Source: Gonium pectorale (Eukaryota; Chlorophyta; Chlorophyceae; Chlamydomonadales; Volvocaceae). Taken from it: a stretch of DNA of 64,000 bases. Position 1 is the first letter of the stretch. Each line of letters starts with the position of its first letter. Positions 1 through 12,600 of this stretch are shown here, one piece after another. The translations under genes were made by a program, and so were the position numbers. The notes beneath the pieces are model-generated. The model saw nothing but the letters and a program-made list of their open reading frames with translations. It did no database searches and was not told where the DNA came from. The stretch lies in the NCBI GenBank assembly GCA_001584585.1, contig LSYV01000073.1, forward strand, positions 299,458 through 363,457, given 5' to 3'.

Positions 1-629
1 GGGGATAGTTGTTGTATCATGCATGCGATGCAGCGTGCATGTGGTGACGAGACGCTAGTGAGCGGCTCGGCACGGGGCTATGTCGCATATGTGCGCATAG
101 TTGTGGCATTGTGCCACTGGTAGCTAAGCGTAATGACGCGTTGCTAACCGGTTGTTAGACTCCGTCGGACTGCCGACACGTTGGGATCGTGTTCCCAGCG
201 GTTGCTATGAACTCTTGGTACCAGAGGTGAACTCTGTGAGAACCGTACCATCAATGGAGCTACTTAAAGCTCACAACTCTATCAACCGGTAGTTCTCACT
301 ACCACCTATTACGGACTTAGGTTCGGGGTGACGTTTGGGAACGTGTAACACTACAGGGGACATGACCGCTTCCATGATTACCAGAACTCAGTGTACGACA
401 GCATATGGACAGGAGGGGAGGCCTCAACCACGCACCTGATAACTGAAGGCCAGTGTTCAACAACATGAGATCAGCGACCCACATACGGTAGCGAGGTTAC
501 CCTACCAGTCAAACAACCGCCGCCAGGCAACGAACCCAACGAACGCCTTAACCTAAAGGCCGGCTCCCCACACATGCCTACCCCTGGTTAACCACCTCGG
601 GCTGCTTGTACTTACCTTCATGCCTGCAG
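1..629. other. Left edge: no exon; array-type intron from about 410
   Basis: Bases from about 410 to 629 match the segment that precedes ANK exons throughout the array, including the ACCGCCGCCAG and CGGCTCCCCACACATGCCT blocks. Bases 1-410 do not match the array, and I see no exon, promoter or start codon in them. The left limit of the cassette expansion may therefore lie near 410. Confidence 0.5.
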
Positions 630-3600
630 GTCGGCTCGACGCCTCTTCACATTGCTGCTCAGAGCGGCCACGTGGAGGCCGTTGCGGCTCTTCTGCAGGC
701 GGGCGCCAACAAGGAGGCGGCCACCAAGGTGCGCCCCGGTGGCGGCGGTGGTGTTCTCCGCGGCAGCGTGGTGACGGTCGTTGTCTGGCAGCAGGGGCTT
801 TGGGATCACTCCCGCTGGGTCGCCTTGGTGGTTGGATGTGCCGTACGTGCCGCCATGCATGCCGTGCTTGTACGACATACACGGGCCACCCAGGTGGCGT
901 ATGGTGCCAGTGTGCCGCCGCCTCCGTTCCCTCCGTTCAGTCAGCTGATGACTGACATCCAGCTTAGGCAGGGGGGGGTGTCGATAAAGGACATTAGGCC
1001 GTAGTTCAGCCGTCGTCTTACGTCTGTGTGTGGGGGTTGGGGGGTGGGGCGCGATCCTGCCGCGGAGGCGGGGCTAATCGTGTATGCGGGAGGGTAGGGG
1101 CTGCAGGCAGGCAGGCAAAGCGATGGCCCAAAGCAACCATGGGATATCTGTACCTACCCAACATGACTGCAGGTCGGCTTGACGCCTCTTCACATTGCTG
1201 CTCAGAACGGCCATGTGGATGCCGTTGCGGCTCTGCTGCAGGCGGGCGCCGACAAGGAGGCGGCCACCAAGGTGCGCCCGAGCAGCGGCGGCGGTGGTGT
1301 TTTCGAAGGCGTCGTGGTGCCGCACGCAGTCAGGCATGGAGGCAGGCAGGCAGGAAAGGCGGTGCCTTCCCACTCTCTCTTTTACCCGCCAACGCCCCGC
1401 ACCCTGAGGCTGTGTGTACCTATCTATAATGGCAGCAGGCAGTCAGGCAGGGATTCGGTCATGGATCAGCCGTCGACTTACATCTGTGTGTGTGTGTGGG
1501 GGGCGATCCGGCCACGGAGGCGGGGCTGATCACCAACTAAAGGCCCAAAGCACCCATTGGATATCTGTACCTAACCAACATGAGTGCAGGACGGCGCGAC
1601 TCCTCTTCACATTGCTGCTCACAACGGACACGTGGAGGCCGTTGAGGCTCTGCTGCAGGCGGGCGCCAACAAGGAGTCGGCCACCGAGGTGACCCCGGGC
1701 GGCGTCGTGGTGCCGGTCGTCTTGCAGAGGAAGAGAGAGATGGCGGCGGCGGTGGTGGTGGCAGAGGAGGAGGAAGGGGTTGTTGTGGGCTGGATGGGAT
1801 TGGAGTCGCCGCTTTCAGTGTTGGGACCGCGGAGGGGTGTCACTAAGGGAAGGAGGGTGGGCCGAGGATCAGCCGTCGTCTTGCATTGTGTATGTGTGGT
1901 GGGGGGGGGGGCGCGCTCCTGTCTGCGTGCATCAGCGCTGCCTGCACTCCGCCTGCCTGCTTCCCCCATGCATCTGAACGCCCCCGTCTGGTAAAGTGGG
2001 GACGTGAGGCGGTTCCCTAATATGGATTGTTCCAGGGAGGTGGCGGGCAGGCTGAGCATGTATGCGGCAGGGTAGGGGCTGCAGGCAGGCAGACCGGCAT
2101 TAAGGGCGGTGCCTGCAATCCAAACAGTCATATGCCTTCCTCTTGACGTCGGCTCCCCACGTATGCCGTTACAACCGTCAACTGTCCCTGATTACCCACC
2201 AACCAACGCCAAATGCACCATCAGGCTATCTGTACCTACCCTTCCTGACTGCAGACCGGCGCGACGCCTCTGTTCATTGCTGCTGAGAATGGACACGTGG
2301 AGGCAGTTGCGGCGCTGCTGCAGGCGGGCGCCAACAAGGATGCGGCAGTCAAGGTGATCCGGGATGGGCGGTGGCGGTGATGCCAGTGGGAGCGTGGTGC
2401 CGGTCGTTGTCTGGCAGCAGGTGCTTGGGGATCCCGCCCGCTGGGTCGCCATGGCGGGATGTTGCACATGGGTGGTTGGGATTGGTGCGCGGTACATTCC
2501 GCCATGCATGCCGTGCATGTACTGTACAACACGGACATCCCAGGCATCATATGGTGCCCGTGTGCCGCCCCCTCCACTCGCCATTCCTGGTTTGTGCAGT
2601 ACATGAACATTGGCGTCGTGGGTCGGGGGGGGAGGGGGAAAGGGGGGCAGGCATTTATGTTTCAGACGGCGGCAGAGAGAGATGGCGGCAGCAGTGGCGG
2701 TGGTGGAGGCGAATGATGGATTATAGTGGGCTGGCTGGGAATGGGGTCGCCGCATCAAGATTCGGGATCGGAGGGGGTGTCGATACGAGGTTCAGCCGTC
2801 GACCGGTCAAAGCACCGCCGCCAGCTCATTCGACGTACGCTTGTAACGTAGCGCCGGCTCCCTACCCATGCCTGCAGCCACACCCCCTGAACATCAACCA
2901 CCAACTAACGCCCAGCGCACCCTCTGGCTGTCTGTCTCGTTCATGATCACTGCAGAACGGCGCGACGCCTCTTTACATTGCTGCTCAGAATGGACACGTG
3001 GAGGTCGTTGAGGCTCTGCTGCAGGCGGGCGCCAACAAGGATTTGGCAAAGGAGGTGCGCCCGGGCGGCGGTTGTGGTGGTGTTGTTAGTGGCAGCGAGA
3101 TGCCGGTGGTTTGGCAACAGTGGCTCGGATATCCAGCCAGCTGGATCGCCTTGGTGGGGTGTTTGCACATGGGTGGTTGAGATCGATGAGCCGTACGTGC
3201 TGCCATGCATGCCGTGCATGTACTACACGGACCATCCGGACGTCGTATTTTGCCGCCCCCTCCACTCCCCCTCCTTGGTTTGATCTAAGCGTAGTACGTA
3301 AAAAATGGGGTCGTGGGGCGGGGAGGTGAGGAAAGGGGGCAGGCATTGAAGTTTCAGACGGCGGTAAAGAGTGATGGTTGTGGCGGTGGCGGCGGCGGAG
3401 GGAGTGTAGTGGGCTGGCTGGGATTTGGGTCGCCGCATCAAGATTCGGGATCGGGGAAGGGTGTCGATAAGGGAAGGAGGGTGGGCCGAGGATAAGCCGT
3501 CGTCTTACATCTGTATGAGAGGGGGGGGTGCCCCTAGTGAACGATCAACCAACGCATAACGCACCCTTGGGCTGCTTGTACCTATCCTTCATGACTGCAG

Positions 3601-6600
3601 GACGGCGCGACGCCTGTGTACATTGCCGCTCAGAACGGACGCGTGAAGGCCATTGCGGCGCTGCTGCAGGCGGGCGCCAACAAGGATGCAGCAAAGAAGG
3701 TGCGCCTGGGCGGCGGCGACAGTGTTTATGGTGCCGTCGTAGTGCCGGTTGTCTGGCAGCAGTGGCTCGGAGATCACTCCCTCTTGGCCGCATTGGCGAG
3801 ATATTGCACATGGTTTTATGTAAGGTTATGGTTATGGTTAACAACCAACCAACGCCCAACGCAGCGTCGGGATGTTGATATGTATCCTTCATGACTGCAG
3901 GAAGGCTGGACGCCTCTTCATATTGCGGCTCAGAACGGACACGTGGAGGCCATCGCGGCGCTTCTGCAGGCGGGCGCCAACATGGATGCAGCAAACGAGG
4001 TGCGCCCGGGCTGCGGCGGTGGATGTGTGGTTAGTGGCAGCGTAGTGCCGGTCGTCTGGCAGCAGGGGCTTTGGGATCACTCCCGCTGGGTCGCCTTGGT
4101 GGGTGGATGTGCCGTACGAGCCGCCATGCATGCCGTGCATGTACGACATACACGGACTACCCAGGCGTCGTACGTTGCCAGTGTGCCGCCCCCTTCGTTC
4201 CCCCTCCCTGGTTGGCTTTGGGCGTAGTACGTGCACATAACATGCCGCGCTCCTGTCTGCGTGCATCAGCGCTGCCTGCACTCCGCCTGCCTGCTTTCCC
4301 CATGCATCTGAACGCCCCCGTCTGGTAAAGTGGGGAGGTGAGGCGGGGAGGTGATGCGGTTCTTGAATGTGGATTGTTCCTGGAGGGGGGGGCTGAGCAT
4401 GTATGCGCGAGGGGCTGCAGCAGGCAGTCAGGCATGGAGGCAGGCAGGCAGGAAAGGCGGTGCCTTCCCACTCTCTCGTTTACCCGCCAACGTCCCGCAC
4501 CCTCGGGCTGTGTGTACCTATCTATAATCACTGCAGATCGGCGCGACGCCTCTGTACATTGCTGCTCAGAACGGACACGTGGAGGCCATTGCGATGATGA
4601 TGCTACTGCTGCAGGCGGGCGCCAACAAGGATGCGGCTACCAAGGTGCGCCTGGGCGGCGAACTTGAGTAAAATTCAGTGAACGACAACATGTGGACAGC
4701 GGCACAGTGGTCCTCAGCTGGTAGCGCGTTGAACCACCGGTCAAACAACCGCCGCTAGCTGACCCGACTTACGCCTGTATCTAAGCGCCGGCTCCCCACA
4801 CATGCCTGGTACAACCTAACGTGCCTTTGGGCTCTCAGTAGTTATCCTTTGTGACTGCAGACTGGCGCGACGCCCCTTCACATCGCTGCTCATAACGGAC
4901 ACGTGGGCGCCATTGCGGCGCTGCTTCAGGCGGGCGCCAACAAGGATGCGGCTACCAAGGTGCGCCCAGGCGGGGGTGGTGCTGTCAGTGGCGGCGTGGT
5001 GCTGGTCGTCTGGCGCGGGGGAGGGGGAGGCTTGGCCACTCACATGAAAAGTGAAAATCAGTGTACGACAACATGTGGACAGCGGCACACACGCCCTCAG
5101 CTGATGACGCGTTGAACCACCGGTCAAACAACCGCCGCCAGCTGACCTTACGTACGCCTTCATCTAAGCGCCGGCTCCCCACACATGCCTGCTTCAAACG
5201 TCCCTGATATATCACCACCGAACGCCCAACGCCCCCTCTGGCTGCCTGTACCTTCACATCCTCATCCTCGGGCTGCCTGTACCTATCCTTCATGACTGCA
5301 GGACGGCTGGACGCCTCTTCACATTGCTGCTGAGAACGGACACGTGGAGGCCGTTTTGGTGCTGCTGCAGGCGGACGCCAACAAGGATGCGGCAAACGAG
5401 GTGCGCCCGGGCGGCAGTGGTGTTGTCAGTGGCGGCGTGTTGCAAGTCGTTGTCTGGCAGCAGGGGCTTTGCTATCCCGCCTTACTGGGGCGCATGTACG
5501 ATATACACGGACCACCCAAGTGGCGTACGGTGCCAGTGTGCCGCCCCCTCCACTCCCCCTCCTTGGTTGGGGCTCAGTGCAGTACGTGCAGATTGACGTT
5601 GTGGGATGGGGCACTGGGGAAGGGGGACAGAAGGCAGCGACTCAGCCGTCGTCTTACATCTGTGTGTGTGGGGTGGGGTGGGGTGGGGGGGCGCTGTTGC
5701 CGCGCTCCTGTCTGTCTGCATCGGCCTTCACTCCGCCTGCCTGCTTTCCACATGTATCTGCACGATCTGAACGCCTCCATCAGGTAATGCGGGAGTGGAT
5801 GGGGGCAGTTCTCTAATGGCACTGTTCCGGGGAGAAGGGCGCTGTATGCTTTTGGACCGAGCTGAGCATGCGGGAGATGCTACAGGCAGGCGGGAAGGCA
5901 GGGCGGTGTCTTCCCATCCGCCCCTTCACCCGCCACTGCTAGCAGCCCCGGGTGTGCATGCAGTGGATGGACGTGGGGATGTGTGGCGGGTGTGCAGCTG
6001 TTGTGTTTGGGGCGTTGGGGGTGTGCCACAACATGTTGACAGCTACACGCCCGCCCTCAGCCGGTAGCGGGAAGGCCCACCGGTCAAACATCTTCTGCCA
6101 GCTCATCTAAGCGCCGGCTCCCCACACATGCCTGGTACACCCCCCCTGATATATCACCACCGAGCGCCTAACGCATCCTCGCGCTGTCTGTATTTATCCT
6201 TTGTGACTGCAGGACGGCTGGACGCCTCTTCACATGGCTGCTGAGGACGGCCATGTGGAGGCCATTACGGCGCTGCTTCAGGCGGGCGCCAACAAGGATG
6301 CGGCTACCAAGGTGCGCCCGGGCGGGGGCGGTCTTTACTGCTTCAGAGCTCACATCATACTATTATATTTTCTGTGATGCTCTGTCAACGACAAGACGAG
6401 CTGAGTTCCAGCAGATTCGGCAGCTTTTGCATTGAGCACGGCACACATTTGTGGAGCTGCAGACTATCCTCCCGCTCCTGGTTTATTATGCGTGTGTGAG
6501 CGTACGGAACGGGGATGTATGGCGACTGGCCAACATAAGTCCCGAAATGCAGAAGTGCATGAGATTGCCTAAGCCGATGGAACGCTCAAGTTTGCGAACG

Positions 6601-9600
6601 CTCGCAGTGCTTCACACATTATAATCTGGCACTATCTGTACTATGCTACATTGTAAGTCGAGGCGCAAAGGCGAGGACGGAAAATTAATAAAAGACAAGA
6701 ACATCACTGCCCAAGCCCGATACGACGGAGAGTTCAAAACTGCATGTATGGCTTCACAGCTCACATTATACTATTATCTTGTCTCCAGCCGTGTTGCCCT
6801 CTGGCTTATGGATTGCTCGGGGGGGGGGGCGGTGGATGCTTATTGGACCGGTCTGAGCATGTGGGAGGGTGCTGCCTTCCCATCCGCCACTTCACACGCC
6901 ACTGCTAGCAGCCCCGGGCGTGCATTCAGTCGAAATGGGGATGTGAGGCGGGTGTGCAGCGGCTGTGTTTGGGGCGCGAGGTAGGGGGCGCCTTGACCAC
7001 CCGTATGAAAAGTGAAAATCAGTGAACGACAACATGTGGACAGCGGCACTCCCGCCCTCAGCTGATGGCGCGTTGAACCACCGGTCAAACAACCGCCGCC
7101 AGCTGACCTGACGTAACTTTACATCTAAGCGCCGGCTCCCTACACATGCATACTTCAAACGTCCCTGATATATCACCACCGAACGCCCAACGCACCCTCG
7201 GGCTGCCTGTACCTATCCTTCATGACTGCAGGACGGCGCGACGCCTCTTCACATTGTTGCTACGAACGGACACGTGGAGGCCATTACGGCGCTGCTGCAG
7301 GCGGGCGCCAACAAGGATGCGGCAGCCACGGTGCGGCTGTGTTCTTGGAGGCATCGTGGTGCCGGTCTGGCAGCAGGGGCTCTTTCGGCTCCCTCGTTGG
7401 TTGGGGCTCAGTGCAGTATCTGCACACTTGGGTTGTGGGGCAGGGCGCTGGGGAAGGGGGAAAGGGGGCTACAGCATTGATGTTTCCGATGGCGGAAGAA
7501 AGAGACGGCGGCGGCGGGGCTGGCTGGGAATGGGGTCGCTGCATCAAGATTCGGAATCGGGGAAGGGTTTCGATCGGGGAACGAGGGTGGGCCGAGGATT
7601 TGCCGTCGTCTTACATCTGTGTCTTTGTTGGGGGGGTGCTCCTGTCTGTGTGCATAAGCGCTGCCTGCACTTCGCTTGCATTCTTTTGCCCATGCATCGA
7701 ACGCCCCCGTCGGTTAAAGCGGGGAGGTGAGGCGATTCCCTAATATGGAAGGAGGAAGGGCGGCGCCTTCCCATGCGCCACTTCACTCGCCACTGCTAGC
7801 AGCCCCAGGCGTGCATGCAGTGGAAGTGGGGATGTGTGGCGGATGTGCAGCGGCAGAGTTTGGGGCGGTGGAAGGGGGCACTACCACCCACATGATAACT
7901 GAAAGCCAGTGTACGACAATATGTGGACACCGGCACAGTGGCCCCCAGCCGGTAGATAGTGTGTTGACCCACCGGTCAGACAACCGCCGCCAGCTGACCC
8001 GTCGTACACCGGTATCGTAGCGCTTGCACCCCACACATGCCTGCTGGAACCGCCGCTTATGAACCACCAACCAACGCGCAACGCACCCTCGGGCTGCCTG
8101 TACCATTCCTTTATGACTTCAGGACGGCTTGACGCCTCTTCACATGGCTGCTTTGAACGGACACGTGGAGGCCATTACGGCGCTGCTGAAGGCGGGCGCC
8201 AACATGGATGCGGCTACCAAGGTGCGCCCAGGCGGGGGCGGCCTTAACTGCTTCAGAGCTCACATCATACCTATTTCTTGTCTGTGACGCTCTGTCGACG
8301 ACAAGACGAGATGAGTTTCAGCAGATTCGGCAGCTGTTGCATTGATCATAGCTCATAGCACACATTTGTGGAGCTGCAGTCCCGTCCCGTGTAGGGATGT
8401 CCTCCCCGCCTTGTGCAGCAGGAGCCTGGGGGTCAATACTTGCCTAGGGGACGGGGTTAAGAGTTGCGGGGGAGGGTGAAGGCTGCAAGATCGGAGATAG
8501 GAGGACAGCCTGGATGGGTGGATTGAGATTGCCTGGCCGACCCTGGATTATGGATTAGGATGGGACACCGCCTGGGGGATTGCTGGCTTGCCGGATTGGG
8601 GGCCGACTGGAGGCGGTAGCGCGATACCCTCCGGTCATGGAACCGCCGCTAACCGTACAACAGCATGTTATCCAACGTCCGAAGTAATCGTGTCGGCCCA
8701 TACCAGCACACCGCAACATCTTGGAGCAACAGATTGGACCTCAGCCGGTAGCGCGTTGACCCACCGGTCAAACAACTGCTGCCAGCTCACCCAACGTTCG
8801 CCGTTGCCTAAGCGACGGCTCCCGACACATGCCTGTTACAACCACCCCTGAAAAACCACCAACCAACGCCCAACGCACCCTCGCGGTGTCTGCATTTATC
8901 CTTCTTGACCGCAGAAGGGCTCGACTCCTCTGCACATTGCTGCTCGGAACGGACACGCCAATGCCGTTGCGGCGCTGCTGGGAGCGGGCGCCAACAAGGA
9001 TGCGTCCAGCAAGGTGCGCCCGGGCGGCGGCGGTGTGTCAGTGGCCACTTGGGACCGGTCTGGCAGCAGGGGCTGGGGGATCAAGCTCGCATGGTAGTTT
9101 CGAGGTGTGTTGCACATGGGTTAGTGGATCGATGTGCCGTACGTGCTGCCATGCATTCCGTGCATGTATGACATGGACAATCCAGGCGTCCTATGGTGCC
9201 AGTGTGCAGCCTCTTTCGGTTCCCTCGTTGGTTGGGGCTCAGTGCAGTATCTGCACACTTGGGTTGTGGGGCGGGGCGCTGGGGAAGGGGGAAAGGGGGC
9301 GACAGGCATTGATGTTTTCGATGGCGGAAGAGTGAGACGGCGGCGGCGGATGAGGAGGAGGAGGAGAGAGGAGGGATTGTAAGTGGCTGGCTGGCTTTGG
9401 GTTTGCAATTTGAGGTGGAGGGATCAGGGAGGGCTGTCCAAAAGGGAAGTACGGTGGGCCGAGAATCAGCCGTCATCTTACATCTGTGGAAGTGAGGGGA
9501 TGGGGGCGGTGCTCAAGTGTGCCGGGGAGAAGGGCGGTCAGAAGGTGCAACCGCCGCCGCCGCCGCTGAATAACCACCAACGAACGCCCAACGCGCTCTC

Positions 9601-12600
9601 GGGCTGCTTGCATCCTTCTATCCTTCGTGACTGCAGGACGGCTGGACGCCTCTTCACATGGCTACTGAGAACGGTCATGTGGAGGTCATGGCGGCGCTGC
9701 TGCAGGAAGGCGCCAACAAGGATGTGCCTATCAAGGTGCGCCTGGGCGGCGGCGGCGGTGTCTTCGAAGGCGTCGTGGTGCCGGTTGTCTGGCAGCAGAT
9801 GCTTGGGGATGAATTTCTCCTGGTCGCCTCGGTGGAATGTTGCACATGGGTTGGCGATTTATGTGCAGTACGTGCCGCCATGCATGCCGTGCGTACGAAA
9901 TCGTCCCCCTAGGCATCATACGGTGCTAGTTTACCGTACCGACCACTCCCCCTCGTTGGTTGGTGCTCAGCGTAGTACGTGCACATTGGGGTCCCGGGGC
10001 GGGGCGGTGGGGAAGGGGGAAAGGGGACAGGCATTGATGTTTCAGACGGCGGTAGAGAGGGATGGCTACTGCGGTTGCCGTGGCGGAGGGAGTGTAGTGG
10101 GCTTGCTCGGATTGGGATCGCCGCTTGAAGTGTTAGGATGCCTTCGCATCCGCCCCTTCACCCGGCACTGCTAGCAGCCCCGGGCGTGCATGCAGTGGAC
10201 GTGGTGATGTGTGGCGGGTGTGCAGCGGCTGTGTTTGGGGCGGGGGGGGGGGGCTCGACTACCTCCATGATGACTAGAACCCAGTGTACGATTGCATATA
10301 GACAGTGGCACACTGGCCATCAGCATGGTAGCGCACGGACGGGGAACGAAGGCATCACAACCCACCTGATGACTGGCATCCAGTGTAAGACAAAATGTGG
10401 ACGGCGGCACACTCGCCCTCATCCGGTAGCAGGCAGACCCTCCGGTCAGACAACCGCCGCCAGCTCACCCGACGTTCGCCGTCATCGTAGCGCTGGGTCC
10501 CCACACTGCAGAACGGCTGGACTCCTCTTCACATGGCTGCTGAGAACGGCCATGTGGAGGCCATTGTGGCGCTGCTGCAGGCGGGCGCCAACATGGATGC
10601 GGAAAACAAGGTGCGGGGGGGGGCGCCTTGACCACCCATGTGAAAAGTGAAAATCAACATGTGGACAGCGGCACAATGGTCCTCAGCTGGTAGCGCGTTG
10701 AACCACCGGTCAGACAACCGCCGCCAGCTGACCCGTCGTACGCCTTCATCTAAGCGCCGGCTCCCCACACATGCCTGCTTCAAACGTCCCTGATATATCA
10801 CCACCGAACGCCCAACGCACCCTCGGGCTGCGTGTACCTATCATTCATGACTACAGGACGGCTCGACGCCTCTTCACATTGCTGCTCAGAACGGATACGT
10901 GGAGGCGGTTGAGGCGCTGCTGCAGGCGGGCGCCAACAAGGATGCGGCTAACACGGTGGGCATGGGTGGCTGCGGCGGCGGTGTTGTCAGCGTCGTCGTG
11001 GTGCCGGTCATCTGGCAGCAGGGTCTCGGGGATCTATTTCGCTGGGCCGATATGGTGCGATGTAGGACATGGGTGTGGGATAGATGTGCCGTATTTGCCG
11101 CCATGCATGCCGTGCATGTACGACACGTACTGTACAGGTGTCGTATGGTGCCGCTCTCTGCACTCTCCCTGGTTGGTTGGGGCTCACTGCAGCACGTGCA
11201 GATTGGCGTTGTGGGGCGGGGCGCTGGGGAGGGGGGAAAGGGGGCGGAATTGTTAATTCCGACAGAGGAAGGGAATGGCGTTGGCCGTGGCGGCGGTGGA
11301 GGAGGGAGTCCAGTGAGTTGGCTGGGGATGGGTCTCCGCTACAAGTGTTGGGATCGGGGAGGGATGTTGATAAAGGAAGAAGTGCGGACAAAAGACTAGC
11401 CGTCGTCTTACATTGTGTGTGTGTGGGCGGGGAGTGCGGGGGTCGCTCCTGCCGCGCACCTGTCTGTCTGCATCGGCCTGCACTCCGCCTGCCTGCTTTC
11501 CACATGTATCTGAACGATCTGAATGCCTCCATCAGGTAATGTCGGAGTGGATGGGGGCGGTTCTCTAATGTGGATTGTTCCGGGGAGAAGGGCGGTGTAT
11601 AAATTTTGGACCGAGCTGAGCATGCGGGAGGGGCTACAGGCAGGCAGGCAGGAAGGCAGGGCGGCGCCTTCCCATCCGCCCCTTCACCCGCCACTGCTAG
11701 CAGCCCCGGGCGTGCATGCAGTGGATGGACGTGGTGATGTGTGGCGGGTGTGCAGCGGCTGTGTTTGGGGCGGGGTGGGAGGTAAAGGGGGAGGCACCAC
11801 CGCCCACTTGATAACTGCTGATAGCCGGTGTGCTGTAGTAGACAGCACATGTAGCTCACCTGATAGTTATCAGGTGGGCGGTGGTGCCTCCCCCTTTACC
11901 TCCCACCCTCAGCCGGTAGCGGGAAGGCCCACCGGTCAAGCAACTGCTGCCAGCTCATCAAAGCGCCGGCTCCCCACACATGCCTGGTACAACCGCCCCT
12001 GATTAACCAGCAACCAATGCCCAACGCATCCTCGTGTTGTCGGTTGCTATCCTTTATGGCTTCAGGACGGCTCGACGCCTCTTCACATTGCTGCTGTGTT
12101 TGGACACGTGAAGGCCATTGCGGCGCTGCTGCAGGCGGGCGCCAACATGGAGGCGACAAACAAGGTGGGCCTGGGTGACGGTGGCGGCGGTGATAATCCG
12201 CGGTGTTGATACGGTTTCCTAACATGGATCGTTCTGGAGGGGGGAGGGCGGTGGATGGTTATGGACCGGGCTGAGTATGCGGGATGGGCTCCACCACCTA
12301 CCTAATCACAAACAGCCAGTGTACGACAGCATGTGGACAGTGGCACAGTGGCCCTCAGCCGGTAGCGCGTTGACCCACCAGTCAAAAAACTGCCGCCACC
12401 TAACCCGACATATCCCTTTATCAAAGTGCTGGCTCCCCACACATGCCTGCTGCAACCATCCCTGATTAACCACCAATCAACGCCCAACGCACCCTCGGGC
12501 TGTCTATACCTATGCTTCATGACTGCAGGACGGAGCAACGCCTCTGTACGTTGCTGCTGAGTTCAGACTCGGGGAGGCCGTTGCAGCGCTGCTGCAGGCG

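Noticed and set aside
1584..1994. ORFs that start in an ANK exon and run on into the intron (the same occurs in most array units)
   Set aside because: The ANK similarity stops exactly at the GTG donor and the downstream part is not conserved as protein. It is intron read-through.
11008..11859. 283-codon minus-strand ORF across the array
   Set aside because: Antisense of array intron modules and one ANK exon. The codon pattern mirrors the plus strand and no homology was recognised.
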